Positions 52,245 to 61,419 of a stretch of 64,000 nt of DNA are shown here, piece after piece. The notes under the pieces were generated by a model, which worked only from the letters and a program-made list of their open reading frames with translations, did no database searches and was not told the origin of the DNA. Positions within the stretch are counted from its first letter, which is position 1. The number at the start of each line of letters is the position of its first letter. A program made the translations under genes and the position numbers. Origin of the DNA: HdN1 sp964473645 (lineage in GTDB: Bacteria > Pseudomonadota > Gammaproteobacteria > Pseudomonadales > Ketobacteraceae); the NCBI GenBank assembly GCA_964473645.1, contig CAYYPW010000016.1:1-64000 (forward strand), in the 5' to 3' direction.

Positions 52245-54005
52245 TTACATACTTTCGGGTGCGGATACGCCCAGCAGCATCAGACCGTTGTTGATCACCT
52301 GTCTAACGGCCTCGCTGAGGGTCAATCGGGCATTACGCAGACCAGGCTCTTCCATGATGACCTTGTGTGCGTTATACCAGCTATGAAAATCGCTGGCCAG
52401 ATCACGCAGGTATTGCGCAATCTGATGCGGTTCATGGTTGAGGGCCGCACGCTCAAGAATTTCCGGGTATTGCGCGAGTTTGCCGAGCAGCCCCTGCTCG
52501 TAGTCGTTATCAAGCATTTGCAGGTGGGCTAGGCCAGTCTCGCGATCCCATCCGTGGCCGTCTTCGCTGGCGCGTTTCATGATGCTGCAAACGCGGGCAT
52601 GCGCATATTGAATGTAGTACACCGGGTTGTCTTTACTTTGCGACTTGGCCAGATCCAGATCAAAATCCATGTGCTGTTCAGACTTGCGTGTCACGTAAAA
52701 GAAGCGTGCGGCGTCGTTGCCAACTTCATCGCGCAATTCACGCAGTGTCACGAACGAGCCGGAGCGGGTCGACATCTGCACCCGTTCTCCGCCGCGGTAG
52801 AGAATGGCAAATTGCACCAGCAATACAGTGAGCTTGCCAGAATCGAATCCCAGCGCATCCAGCGACGCTTTTACGCGGGGAATATACCCGTGATGGTCCG
52901 CGCCCCAGATGTTGATTACCTGATCGAAACCACGTTCAAACTTGTTCATGTGGTAGGCGATGTCAGAGGCAAAATAGGTTGTCTGCCCATTATCACGGGC
53001 TACAACACGATCTTTGTCGTCGCCGTAATCGGTTGAGCGAAACCAGATGGCGCCGTCTTTTTCATAGAGCTTGTCTTTGGCCTGCAGGATGTCGATGGCT
53101 TTTTGCACGCGCCCATCACGGGTCAACGAGTTTTCGGAGAACCATTCGGTATATTCCACGCCGAACTCGGCCAGATCGTCACGAATGTCTCCCAGAATGG
53201 AATCCAGCGCCGCATCAAAGAAAATCTTGTAGCCATTGTGGCCCAGCAAGGCTTTGGCGCGCTCGATCAAACCGTCGATATGCGCCTCTTTGTCGCCGCC
53301 CGCAGGTTCATCTGCAGGAATATCCTTGAACACCGCTTCAGCAGTTTTAACCCAAGTCTTGCCTTCTTCTTCGGCGAGCTTGAGAGAGATGTCTTTAATG
53401 TACTCCCCCTTGTAGCCATTGCAGGGAAAGTCGAATTCGACCCCGAGAATTTCCAAGTAACGCAACCAGACGCTGGTGGCGAGAATGTTCATCTGGCGAC
53501 CGGCATCATTGACGTAGTATTCGCGGTGCACACGAAACCCGGCGGCCTCCAACAAATTGGCAACAGTGGCACCATAGGCAGCGCCGCGCCCGTGACCCAC
53601 ATGCAAGGGCCCGGTGGGGTTGGCGGACACATACTCGACTTGTACATGCTTGCCCTGGCCAACGTTGCTGCGGCCAAAATGTTTGCCTTCGTTGAGGATA
53701 TGGCCGATGACGGCGTACTGGCTGCCGTCATTCAAATAGAAGTTGATAAAGCCGGGGCCCGCGATTTCGACTTTTTGAACGGCCGGGTCGGCAGGCAAGG
53801 CCGCAATCAGTTCAGCGGCAAGATCGCGCGGCTTTTTGCCCGCAGGCTTGGCTAGCATCATGGCCAGATTCGAGGCGTAATCGCCGTGCTGCTTGTCTTT
53901 GGTGCGCTCAACCACGATTTTGGGGTCGAGGTCGGCGGGCAGTTGCTGGGCAGCCTGCATTTGGCGGATAGCGGCGTTCAGTAGAGCTTCAATCTGTGAT
54001 TTCAT
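52245..54005 (-). CDS. argS: Arginyl-tRNA synthetase
   Basis: Class I synthetase charging tRNA-Arg. 586 residues: N-terminal tRNA-binding domain, ANPTGPLHVGHGRGA with the HIGH-type motif, a degenerate KMSK-like MSTRSGSF region and a C-terminal DALR anticodon-binding domain. First gene of the argS-SPOR-hslVU group. Confidence 0.97.
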   Translation of the reverse strand: MKSQIEALLNAAIRQMQAAQQLPADLDPKIVVERTKDKQHGDYASNLAMMLAKPAGKKPRDLAAELIAALPADPAVQKVEIAGPGFINFYLNDGSQYAVIGHILNEGKHFGRSNVGQGKHVQVEYVSANPTGPLHVGHGRGAAYGATVANLLEAAGFRVHREYYVNDAGRQMNILATSVWLRYLEILGVEFDFPCNGYKGEYIKDISLKLAEEEGKTWVKTAEAVFKDIPADEPAGGDKEAHIDGLIERAKALLGHNGYKIFFDAALDSILGDIRDDLAEFGVEYTEWFSENSLTRDGRVQKAIDILQAKDKLYEKDGAIWFRSTDYGDDKDRVVARDNGQTTYFASDIAYHMNKFERGFDQVINIWGADHHGYIPRVKASLDALGFDSGKLTVLLVQFAILYRGGERVQMSTRSGSFVTLRELRDEVGNDAARFFYVTRKSEQHMDFDLDLAKSQSKDNPVYYIQYAHARVCSIMKRASEDGHGWDRETGLAHLQMLDNDYEQGLLGKLAQYPEILERAALNHEPHQIAQYLRDLASDFHSWYNAHKVIMEEPGLRNARLTLSEAVRQVINNGLMLLGVSAPESM

Positions 54006-54159
54006 CGGGGCGCGTCAGTAAAATCAGGCTATTGGGTATTTGCGAACAGCCGGACATTATCGCTTGTCAGGGGCCGGAAAGCCACTGGCTGACGTAATAA
54101 TCGGCTTCCCGCTGGCCTTCGTCTGCGTGAATCTTGGGACTACTCAAGCCGTGGCGCGA

Positions 54160-54395
54160 CTAAAACTGACCGCGAAACGACGACTGAAAGGTTCTGCCCC
54201 GCCCTGCAAAGTAGCGATCATCGAGTCCCTCCACCTGAGTGAAATAGGTGACGTAATGACGATTGGTAAGATTGGCAATGCCCAGGGACACCATGCCCAG
54301 CCGATGGGAATAATCCAGCATCAGGTCGACCAAGGTGTAGTCGTTGGAGCGGAGGGTAGTAACGCCCTCCCTGCGGAATCGCCGTGACTTAATGG
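54160..54395 (-). pseudogene. Remnant: C-terminus of a TonB-dependent receptor
   Basis: The reverse strand encodes a continuous barrel end: SNDYTLVDLMLDYSHRLGM, IANLTNRHYV, YFAGRGRTFQSSF and a terminal RGQF with stop at 54160. It resembles ferric-siderophore receptors, which end in an aromatic residue. Only about 75 residues survive and the rest of the ~700-residue protein is absent, so it is a dead fragment left by deletion. It is the only gene-like content of 54006-54388. Confidence 0.7.
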
Positions 54396-54650
54396 TGCAT
54401 GGACAATTGCACGCGTTTCTGTTCGCTGACAGCCACTAGCAGGGCTTTGTTATCGCTGTGATGCTCTTGAAATGCGCTCAGTTTGTAATGCATTTTATTG
54501 CTGTAGGCATGCCTGCGCTCGCCAACGTTGATGTTGACATGCCCTGATTGCCAGAGACGTTTTTTGGCAAGGCTGCCGTCCTTGGCAGTGATCGTCCTGG
54601 GGCAGTGCGGAATGCGTGCGGTGTTATTGCAGGGCGCTTAATTCAGCACC
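54389..54650 (-). pseudogene. Unrecognised open fragment without a start codon
   Basis: The reverse strand is open for about 80 codons to TAA at 54389, with residues such as ITAKDGSLAKKRLWQSGHV and KALLVAVSEQKRVQL. No usable start codon occurs before the last third, and the frame overlaps the end of the thioredoxin-like gene. Probably another piece of deleted DNA beside the receptor remnant. I do not recognise it. Confidence 0.25.
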
Positions 54651-54860
54651 GAAATTGATGTGAAAGGGCGTGTTGTCTAACACCAGTGCGGGTACACTCT
54701 GGACACCTGCGGCGGCGGCCTCGCGAACGCGGGATTTGGTTTCACCCAGATGCACGATTTCGACGTCAAATTTCTGCGGGTCGAGCGCCAGCGCAATACT
54801 GTGTTCGGCAGCAACACACACGGGGCAGCCTGCATGATAAAAAATGGCCTTGGTTTTCAT
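54624..54860 (-). CDS. Thioredoxin/glutaredoxin-like protein
   Basis: 78 residues with a CPVC active site (Cys12, Cys15), AxGVQSVPALV with the conserved cis-Pro, and a short thioredoxin fold. Small redox protein, probably reducing disulfides. Divergent from an HxlR regulator, whose likely operator lies between them. Confidence 0.8.
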   Translation of the reverse strand: MKTKAIFYHAGCPVCVAAEHSIALALDPQKFDVEIVHLGETKSRVREAAAAGVQSVPALVLDNTPFHINFGAELSALQ

Positions 54861-54948
54861 AATGTCACTCCTGTATCGATAAAATGGGTGAAACGCTGTG
54901 CATCAATGGCACATGCCCATCGTATAAAGTGTGGGGTGGCAGCAACAG

Positions 54949-54979
54949 CGGGCACTTTTTAGTAGACCGGGCACTTTTT
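54949..54979. promoter_or_regulatory. Tandem 12-bp direct repeat between thioredoxin-like gene and HxlR regulator
   Basis: CGGGCACTTTTT at 54949-54960 and again at 54968-54979, spaced 19 bp start to start. It lies 18 bp before the hxlR-type start and within the divergent promoter region. Likely operator of the regulator. Confidence 0.5.
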
Positions 54980-54996
54980 GGTGTAAATTGACGATT

Positions 54997-55326
54997 ATGA
55001 AGACAAAAAAATCTTTGCGTAAAACGCCTTCGCTTTATCTTCAGCTAGAGGACGTCGTGGGTTGTAAATGGTCTGTCTGTGTGCTGCAAGCCGTGGCGGA
55101 AGGCATTAACAGACCAGGCTCGCTGGAGCGACATATTGATGGCATTTCGACTAAGGTGCTGTCTGAGCGTTTACGCAAGCTCACTCACTATGGCTTGCTT
55201 CACAAACAGGTTTATGCTGAGGTGCCGCCGCGCGTCGAATACGCACTGACCGACTATGGTGAAAAGCTTTCGCGGATTATCGAGCAGATTCGCGCATTGG
55301 ATGATGATATCAAAGCGCGTGCCTGA
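54997..55326 (+). CDS. HxlR/YodB-family transcriptional regulator
   Basis: 109 residues of winged HTH: SLERHIDGISTKVLSERLRKL and YALTDYGEKL are the family signatures. ATG 54997 is used because the upstream frame has no family residues. Cys23 and Cys28 flank the conserved KW; members of this family sense thiol oxidation or quinones by such cysteines. With the divergent CPVC protein this suggests a redox switch. Confidence 0.85.
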   Translation: MKTKKSLRKTPSLYLQLEDVVGCKWSVCVLQAVAEGINRPGSLERHIDGISTKVLSERLRKLTHYGLLHKQVYAEVPPRVEYALTDYGEKLSRIIEQIRALDDDIKARA

Positions 55327-55376
55327 TCCCGCTCGTTGCTCTCGTATTACCAGTAAAAAAAGGGGTGGCAAGGGGG

Positions 55377-57587
55377 TCAATCGTCCATTTGCAGTGGATC
55401 AACATCCAGATGCCAACGTGCCTTTTTCTGACTGGGAAGCGCATCAAGTTGTGGCAGCCAAAAATTCAGAAAGCGGTGCAGTGCAGCGCGCTGGGTTGAC
55501 TTAAGCACCAGCTGAAAACGATAACGCCCGGATTTACGGCCCATGGCAGCGGGAATCGGCCCCAACAATTCGACGCCATCCGCATCCGGTTCGCCCACGT
55601 TTTTGGCATCCAGCAAGAACATGCGTGCAGCAATGGCGTGCTGAGCTTCTGCGCGCAATACTGCCATGTGGGCGAAAGGTGGTAACTCCACCAGTTTGCG
55701 TTCGAACAGGATGCTGTCGGCGAGGGCGCGATACCCTTGCTCCACCAGTATTTTCAGCGCGGGATGTTGGGGGTTGTGCGTCTGCAGCAGCACTTGCCCC
55801 CGTTTTTCGCTGCGGCCCGCACGACCTGCCACTTGGTCGATCAGTTGCCCGGTATGTTCCAACCCGCGAAAATCCCCTGAAAACAGCCCACCATCGACAT
55901 CCATGATAACGACCAGCGTGACGTACGGAAAATGATGCCCCTTGGCCAGCATTTGCGTTCCCACAAGCAAACAGGGTTTGCCTTCGTGGATAAGCCGCAA
56001 TTGTTGCTGCAGTCGATCGCCACTGCGTGTCGTATCGCGATCGATGCGAACCACCGGGTATTTGGCAAAGAGTTCTTTTAGAACATCTTCAATGCGTTCG
56101 GTGCCCTGGCCAATCGGGCGTAAATCGCTGCCGCCGCAGGTGGGGCAATGACTAGGCACCGGTAGGTGAGTATCGCAGTGATGACAATGCAAATGCACAG
56201 GGTCACGATGCAGCGTCAGATGGGCATCGCAGTGCCGACATTGGCCATGCCAACCGCAGTCGTGGCAAAGCAGCACCGGCGCATAACCGCGCCGGTTCAT
56301 GAAGAACAACACTTGTTCACCGCGCTTCAAACATTGCGTGGCGAGTTTCAGAGCTGGCTCTGAAACGCCGGCCTTAAGTGGCTGACCTTTGATATCAATA
56401 ATCTGAAATGGTGCTTTCGCAGCATCGCCCGCCCGGTTCGGCAAGGGCAGCCGGTGATAGCGATGCTGATCTGCGTTGTGCAGGGATTCAAGACTCGGTG
56501 TCGCACTGCCCAGCACCACAGGAATATTCAGCTGTTTGGCGCGTACCAGCGCCAAATCCCGTGCGGAATAGCGAAAGCCATCCTGTTGTTTGAAAGAACC
56601 GTCATGCTCTTCATCGACGATGATCAGCCCGGGTTTGTGCATGGGGGTGAACACGGCAGATCGCGTGCCGATGATGACGGCCACCGCACCCGCTTTGGCT
56701 TGCCGCCATCCCAGCAGGCGTTCGCGGTCACTCAATCCCGAGTGTAATGCAAGCACCGGCACCTTGAAGCGTTGGCGAAAGCGCCCGAGCGTTTGCGGGG
56801 TCAGTCCAATCTCCGGGATTAACACCAGCGCCTGTTCGCCTCGCCGCAAACAGCGTTCGATGGCTTGCAAATACACTTCGGTTTTGCCGCTGCCAGTGAC
56901 GCCTTCCAGCAAATAAGCGTGAAAACCAGTGTGGCCATTAATATTGTCGAGTGCCGCCTGTTGATCAACGTTTGGAGTAAGGGGCGTTTCGGCCAACACC
57001 TGCTGTGCTGCAAACGGTTCGATCAACGGCGTGCGGGTGTGCTGCAGTGCTAGCTGCTTGGTAGCCAGGGCTTTCAGGTTTTGCGACAGCACACCCAAGT
57101 GTTTCAGCATGCTCACGCTCAGGCCACGCGGATGGTCGCGCAGCAGTAGTAGCGTTTCCCATTGTTTGGTCGAACGTTTTAGCGAATCCGGGCCAATCAG
57201 CAAACCTTTTTCGGTGGCTTGCCAGTAGGTTTCAATCTCTTCGGCCTGGTGTTCCGGGCTGCGTAACAGCGAGGGGAGCGCCTGGTGGAACACTTCGCCA
57301 AGCGAATGGTGGTAGTAGCTGGCGGCCCACTGGCACAGATCAACGATGTCGGCAGTCAGGGCTGGTGTGTCATCGAGCACCGCTTCGATTGGTTTGAGTT
57401 TGCCAGGGTCAACATCGCTGGAATCTGAGCTGCCAACCACAATGCCCACGTCTTTGCGTCGCCCAAAGGAAACCAGAACGCGGCTGCCAGGGACAAGTGG
57501 TTTTTGGCCCTGGCGTGGCGGCAAATAGTCAAAACAGCGACGCAGCGGCGACGCAATGGCGATCTGGTAAACGTGGGGTGGGTTCAT
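55377..57587 (-). CDS. priA: Primosomal helicase PriA
   Basis: Restarts stalled replication forks. 736 residues: N-terminal 3'BD domain, Walker A GVTGSGKTEVY, DEEHD, the zinc-binding cysteine set (CHDCGWHGQC, CHHC, CPTCGG) and a C-terminal domain. In Pseudomonas priA is next to rpmE; here rpmE is 52 kb away and an element follows instead. Confidence 0.97.
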   Translation of the reverse strand: MNPPHVYQIAIASPLRRCFDYLPPRQGQKPLVPGSRVLVSFGRRKDVGIVVGSSDSSDVDPGKLKPIEAVLDDTPALTADIVDLCQWAASYYHHSLGEVFHQALPSLLRSPEHQAEEIETYWQATEKGLLIGPDSLKRSTKQWETLLLLRDHPRGLSVSMLKHLGVLSQNLKALATKQLALQHTRTPLIEPFAAQQVLAETPLTPNVDQQAALDNINGHTGFHAYLLEGVTGSGKTEVYLQAIERCLRRGEQALVLIPEIGLTPQTLGRFRQRFKVPVLALHSGLSDRERLLGWRQAKAGAVAVIIGTRSAVFTPMHKPGLIIVDEEHDGSFKQQDGFRYSARDLALVRAKQLNIPVVLGSATPSLESLHNADQHRYHRLPLPNRAGDAAKAPFQIIDIKGQPLKAGVSEPALKLATQCLKRGEQVLFFMNRRGYAPVLLCHDCGWHGQCRHCDAHLTLHRDPVHLHCHHCDTHLPVPSHCPTCGGSDLRPIGQGTERIEDVLKELFAKYPVVRIDRDTTRSGDRLQQQLRLIHEGKPCLLVGTQMLAKGHHFPYVTLVVIMDVDGGLFSGDFRGLEHTGQLIDQVAGRAGRSEKRGQVLLQTHNPQHPALKILVEQGYRALADSILFERKLVELPPFAHMAVLRAEAQHAIAARMFLLDAKNVGEPDADGVELLGPIPAAMGRKSGRYRFQLVLKSTQRAALHRFLNFWLPQLDALPSQKKARWHLDVDPLQMDD

Positions 57588-57685
57588 GTGGCCGCGAATT
57601 CAGTCGAGATGCTTGGCATTAAAGCACAGCTTGTGAGAGGGCGGCACTGTTGTGGCAGGTGCTTTTGACGTGGCAATAAAAACAA

Positions 57686-57714
57686 AAAAGGGGGCGCTTG
57701 AGGCGCCCCCTTTT
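57686..57714. terminator. Strong bidirectional terminator between priA and element B
   Basis: AAAAGGGGGCGC, TTGAG, GCGCCCCCTTTT. The stem is perfect with A- and T-runs on both sides. It lies just outside the tRNA-Leu fragment and would have ended the tRNA transcript. Confidence 0.9.
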
Positions 57715-57732
57715 GGGGATGTTATCCAAATA

Positions 57733-57755
57733 TGGTGCCGAGGAGAGGACTCGAA
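57733..57755 (-). repeat. 3' end of a tRNA-Leu (attachment copy of element B)
   Basis: The reverse strand reads TTCGAGT loop, CCTCT, CCTCGGC, ACCA: a T-loop half arm, acceptor strand and CCA. The acceptor strand would pair with GCCGAGG, the 5' end of tRNA-Leu(GAG). The match ends after 23 nt. The complete tRNA should lie at the other end of element B, beyond the window. Confidence 0.7.
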
Positions 57756-57876
57756 TATATGGGCTAAAGACCACGTTTTACTATGAGTGCGAATGCCTGT
57801 GTTCGATTTTGTACCCCCATTTGTACCCCCAAACAGAAAAGTACCCCCTTTACCCCTCGGCTTGTATTGACGCGAA

Positions 57877-58581
57877 TTAAAACTTTCTGCGCGATCTCAT
57901 GATACCGCCGAGCGCCAGCCCGATTCCCAGCAGCGCCAAGGGTGCAGGTGCCGGTACGTCGTACGTGATCTGATTCAGGCGAGCCGGTGTGCCCCCGCCA
58001 CCGAATACTACATATGCAATGTCGGCCTGGTTGCGCGTAATCTCCAAATCTTGCAGATACCAGCCACCAGTGTTCGTGCTCGTTGGGACTGTCTGCCGGA
58101 GAGAAGCAACTAAATTGCCGGTCATGTCATAAGCCCAAACATAGGCCATATCTTGTGAGGCAAGCGAGCGCAATTCGAGGTATTGCACAGGCTCGAAAAA
58201 TCGGATGCCAAGCACATTTATTTCAGGGGCGGATGTTACGCTCCCATTTTTCACCCAGTCATAAAAGTGCGCTTGGTTCCACGCGCTGTTAGGCGCTTGG
58301 TTTGTTCCTTGCCGAGCAAAGGTGTGGGCACCAAATCCACCAGCCGCCGAATCCCACGGGAACTCCTGAGAAAAGTTAAGCGTTTGCGGTGTTCCAACGA
58401 TCACGTCGCTGTAGCTGAACCCACTCGATTGAGTCCAGTTGACCGCGTGTATCCAGGCATTGCTGTCAACCTGTGAAACGTTGGTTCCTATAGAATAACT
58501 GTCGGTGTCAATTGTTACCGGCAAAGCGACTGCGTTACATGCCAAAGCTGCGAGCGCTATGCCCATTATTTGTTTTTTCAT
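57877..58581 (-). CDS. PEP-CTERM-type exported protein
   Basis: 234 residues. Signal peptide MKKQIMGIALAALACNAVAL, then a beta-rich domain, and a C-terminal sorting tail (PAPAPLALLGIGLALGGI, then RSRRKF). The usual Pro-Glu-Pro is Pro-Ala-Pro here, a common variant. Such proteins are processed by exosortase and exported with exopolysaccharide. It is encoded at the edge of element B, beside the tRNA fragment. The gap 57588-57876 holds only the terminator and that fragment. Confidence 0.8.
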   Translation of the reverse strand: MKKQIMGIALAALACNAVALPVTIDTDSYSIGTNVSQVDSNAWIHAVNWTQSSGFSYSDVIVGTPQTLNFSQEFPWDSAAGGFGAHTFARQGTNQAPNSAWNQAHFYDWVKNGSVTSAPEINVLGIRFFEPVQYLELRSLASQDMAYVWAYDMTGNLVASLRQTVPTSTNTGGWYLQDLEITRNQADIAYVVFGGGGTPARLNQITYDVPAPAPLALLGIGLALGGIMRSRRKF

Positions 58582-58877
58582 TACTGTGTCCCTTCATGAT
58601 GATTTTGGTCTAGATAGCTTTACGGGAGGGACAGCGTCAGCAAAATTAAGGCCAAGGAACTAAATCAATAAAATTCATGTGCTTACACGAAGGACTGATC
58701 GGTATTAAGCCCAAAGCTGTAAATATTCTCGACAAGCGTTGGTTGGTGGCGGCCTAAAACCGTTGACCATGATGCAGTTACCGGAAACCATGCCGGAAGG
58801 TTATAAGCCGGATAACGCTGAAGTTGAGGCGCTAACAAATATGTTTGCTGATATGTCGAAATAGAACGACAAAAAAG
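58582..58877. other. Gap before TerS with gene debris
   Basis: The forward strand at 58769-58864 encodes 31 residues (MMQLPETMPEGYKPDNAEVEAL...) to a stop, and just before it another frame reads IKPKAVNILDKRWLVAA then stop. Both look like ends of a broken gene. Nothing else is recognisable; the PEP-CTERM promoter is probably at the left end. Confidence 0.3.
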
Positions 58878-59282
58878 CTACTCGGCTGGCGTGTGTTTCT
58901 GCATCGGTGCGACTAGCTCAATCAGCCTTGGCATTGTGATTTCGTGCTGTAGCTGAACCGCGGATTTGTCCAGTCCAAGCAATCGAGCTTTGGCCCATGT
59001 CGCCGCAATGGCAGCGGAGGCCTGCCCAGTTGCCATTGCTTGTTCCCGCGCCTCTTCAAGCTCAAGCAGCAATGTGTCCACGGTGGTTTTATGGCGCAGG
59101 CAGGCATCGTTTTGTAGCTCGCCAATCCTTGCCGTGATCTTGCCGTTGTCCAGCAGCTCTTTTGCCTTGCGATTGACAGTCGTCGCTTGCATTTCGTCCG
59201 CGTCATATGCCTGCCGGTAGGCTTCGCTAGCGTTCCCCGTTTCGATGTAAGTCATGCAGAAGTTTTCTTGCTTGGGTGTCAT
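58878..59282 (-). CDS. Terminase small subunit (TerS) of element B
   Basis: 134 residues, exactly the length of the element A protein and about 82% identical by eye (110 of 134). The start is ATG 59282 in the ATGA overlap with the previous gene; the longer open frame to 59366 is not used. The HTH region (NASEAYRQAYDADEMQ) is conserved and the differences are concentrated in the last 35 residues. No large subunit is nearby. Confidence 0.87.
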   Translation of the reverse strand: MTPKQENFCMTYIETGNASEAYRQAYDADEMQATTVNRKAKELLDNGKITARIGELQNDACLRHKTTVDTLLLELEEAREQAMATGQASAAIAATWAKARLLGLDKSAVQLQHEITMPRLIELVAPMQKHTPAE

Positions 59283-59842
59283 GTAATGAACTCCGGGGGT
59301 GGCTCTTGTTGATTGTATATAGCCTGCAACTTTGCCCCATCGTCGCACACCTTGTTGGGCTTGCACTGCTGACAGGTGAACCAGTGCTTATAGTAGGCGT
59401 CCCTTGCTACGATCCACGCCATCGGCATGATGTGGGCAGTGACTACCGTCCTGTATCCGTTCGTACCCTTGGGCGCACTCTCGATTGCTGGCGGTTCTGG
59501 TGACAATTCTGGTGGCCCATCAACAAGCTCAACACCGTGCACCGTTACAAGCGCATCGTGATACGCCAGCCAAAGCTCGCCATGTTCCTCACAGTTTGCC
59601 GTTGCTGCCCAGCTCTGCGAGCAGATAGGGCAGGTGTACTTGTGCGTGAAGTAGGCGGCCCTTGCCACGGTAAGTGGCTCGATCTCAGCGGGAGCGTGCC
59701 TGGGTGTCGTTTTTTCCTGAAAAGCGGGGGCTGGGGTACCTACAAAACCAACAAAACTATTGGAAGTGTGGTTTTGTAGGTTTTGTAGGTAGGGGGTCCC
59801 CCCGTTTTCAGATTTTTTCAACCTGTCGAGGTAGCGTCCCAC
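59279..59842 (-). CDS. Zinc-finger protein shared with element A
   Basis: 187 residues. The last 120 are homologous to the element A protein, with CPIC, Cys (of NCEEHGELW) and CQQC as probable zinc ligands. The N-terminal ~50 residues differ and include YLQNLQN and FVGFVG, encoded by the 9-bp repeats at 59739-59789. It starts 2 bp after the DUF3987 gene. Confidence 0.78.
   Translation of the reverse strand: MGRYLDRLKKSENGGTPYLQNLQNHTSNSFVGFVGTPAPAFQEKTTPRHAPAEIEPLTVARAAYFTHKYTCPICSQSWAATANCEEHGELWLAYHDALVTVHGVELVDGPPELSPEPPAIESAPKGTNGYRTVVTAHIMPMAWIVARDAYYKHWFTCQQCKPNKVCDDGAKLQAIYNQQEPPPEFIT
59739..59789. repeat. 2+2 inverted array of 9-bp repeats in element B
   Basis: CCTACAAAA (59739-59747) and CCAACAAAA (59748-59756) abut; TTTTGTAGG occurs at 59772-59780 and 59781-59789. 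Together they make a ~20-bp inverted repeat with one mismatch around a 13-15 nt loop. Same relative place as the 7-bp array of element A: between the helicase-type gene and the zinc-finger gene. Confidence 0.65.
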
Positions 59843-59844
59843 GG

Positions 59845-61419
59845 CTATGCCCCTCTCAGCGTTTCAGGGTTGATCTGGTAGGACACGGACGGTCTACCAC
59901 CCCCTGCGCGCTTTGGTTGTTCGATGCGTCTCAGGTGGTAGAGATCACACAACATCCTTGCTGCGGCGTGTGCGGCTTCAGGTGTGTTGAGGCTTGTCCA
60001 GCCTTTTAGATATACGTCGCGCGGTGAGAATCCATCCACCACTTTCCTTTCCCTGATCTTTGCCAGCAACGCTACCGCGCCAGCCGTGTCAGGGGCCGCC
60101 CCTGCGGCGTAGGCGCGTTCGGCATGGCTGCGCAGATACTCGGCCCAGGACAAGGCCCGCAGTAGGGACTTGTGACTGATCTCGCGTTCACCATCCGTCA
60201 GCCCAATTACCAACGCCAAGCTTGGGACAGCCTTTCGATATTTCGACAGGTGCGACTCAAGCGCCGGGTGCAGGTTGCCCTGCCTTAGCTCAGTTTCAAG
60301 CGCGGCCCGCCATCCTTCAAACTCGACTTGTGCTGCATCAGAGAACCTGAATACGGCGGGCACTTGTTCGCCGGTTTCCTGATTGGTTGCAGGCGACATT
60401 GCATCCAATCGCCCAAAGGTTTCGAAGGCGCGGTCTTTTGCTTCGGTGTCCGCCCATCGGTCAACGTTCCGCCATTCGCCGCCCACATCGGGCCATACCA
60501 GCAAGCTAAAGCGCTGTAACAATCCATCATCGCCAGAGCCGCCGCTGATCGCATCGTGGATATAGGCTTGCAGCTTTGCGGGCTGAATCCCTCCCAAAAG
60601 GGAAATACAGACCGCTGGGATGTGAATATTGCGCCCTCGCTGAATACGATCAAACGTATAGCTTTGGTTGCCGTCCTGCCCTTGCAGGTAAAAGGCCCTA
60701 GCCCCTTCCTGCCCTTCCTTTTCCATGCTGCGAAGAAGTCCATTCAATTCGTCCCGATAGACAAATACTCCCCAAGGGTTCTCCATATGAATCTCGCCAA
60801 GGACTTCCACGCTGGTGTCGGTCAACTTGTAGCGGCGCAGGTAGGGCGGTGATATATCCTCCGTTTTCGCCATGCCAATCAATATCTGTTTAGCTTGTTC
60901 ATCCATGTTTTTCTTCAACAGATTTTTAGCCTTGGTTTCATTGTTTTGGGCTGTCATTTTCTGCATCTGCACTTGTATGGCGTGCTCCTTCAGCGCTTCC
61001 TTGTGCTGATCGTTCGCTTGTGCCATCAACCTGTCCAAAGGCTTTAATATCTCTCCAAGCGCTGGCGATTTCATAACGCCAGGGCGACCGACCACAACAC
61101 CCCACAGGTTAGCCGTTACTGTCCAGTCATCATAACGTTTCGGCTTTATGCACGCCTTGCGACCAATGACCGATGCAAGCGCCACGATAGCCCCCACGGC
61201 AAGGAAGTCTGGCGGGCATTGCATTCGCTCCGCAATGTCCTGAATCCATGGGCACACTGACTCCGGCAAAAGTGAAAAATCAAACGGCTCGACAGGCAAA
61301 AGGTTATTTGGGATATCTTGTGGCACTTGCCACTCTTGTAGTGGCAGGACATTTTCCTCAGAGATGTACGCTTTTGCTGACTCAACCTCTTCTGGCTTCA
61401 ACAGGTAAGGGCCTCTCAT
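59845..61419 (-). CDS. DUF3987/YfjI-type replication ATPase
   Basis: 524 residues from ATG 61419, which overlaps the previous stop as ATGA; the TTG at 61434 is less likely. A P-loop-like GRPGVMKS (111-118) follows a hydrophobic segment. LQGQDGNQSYTFDRI, ISLLGGIQPAKL and SGDDGLLQRFSLLVWPD are typical of the DUF3987 family of primase/helicase partners. It occupies the place of the DUF3631 gene of element A. Confidence 0.82.
   Translation of the reverse strand: MRGPYLLKPEEVESAKAYISEENVLPLQEWQVPQDIPNNLLPVEPFDFSLLPESVCPWIQDIAERMQCPPDFLAVGAIVALASVIGRKACIKPKRYDDWTVTANLWGVVVGRPGVMKSPALGEILKPLDRLMAQANDQHKEALKEHAIQVQMQKMTAQNNETKAKNLLKKNMDEQAKQILIGMAKTEDISPPYLRRYKLTDTSVEVLGEIHMENPWGVFVYRDELNGLLRSMEKEGQEGARAFYLQGQDGNQSYTFDRIQRGRNIHIPAVCISLLGGIQPAKLQAYIHDAISGGSGDDGLLQRFSLLVWPDVGGEWRNVDRWADTEAKDRAFETFGRLDAMSPATNQETGEQVPAVFRFSDAAQVEFEGWRAALETELRQGNLHPALESHLSKYRKAVPSLALVIGLTDGEREISHKSLLRALSWAEYLRSHAERAYAAGAAPDTAGAVALLAKIRERKVVDGFSPRDVYLKGWTSLNTPEAAHAAARMLCDLYHLRRIEQPKRAGGGRPSVSYQINPETLRGA

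Noticed and set aside
54040..54387. Forward 115-codon ORF
   Set aside because: It lies antisense to the clear receptor remnant.
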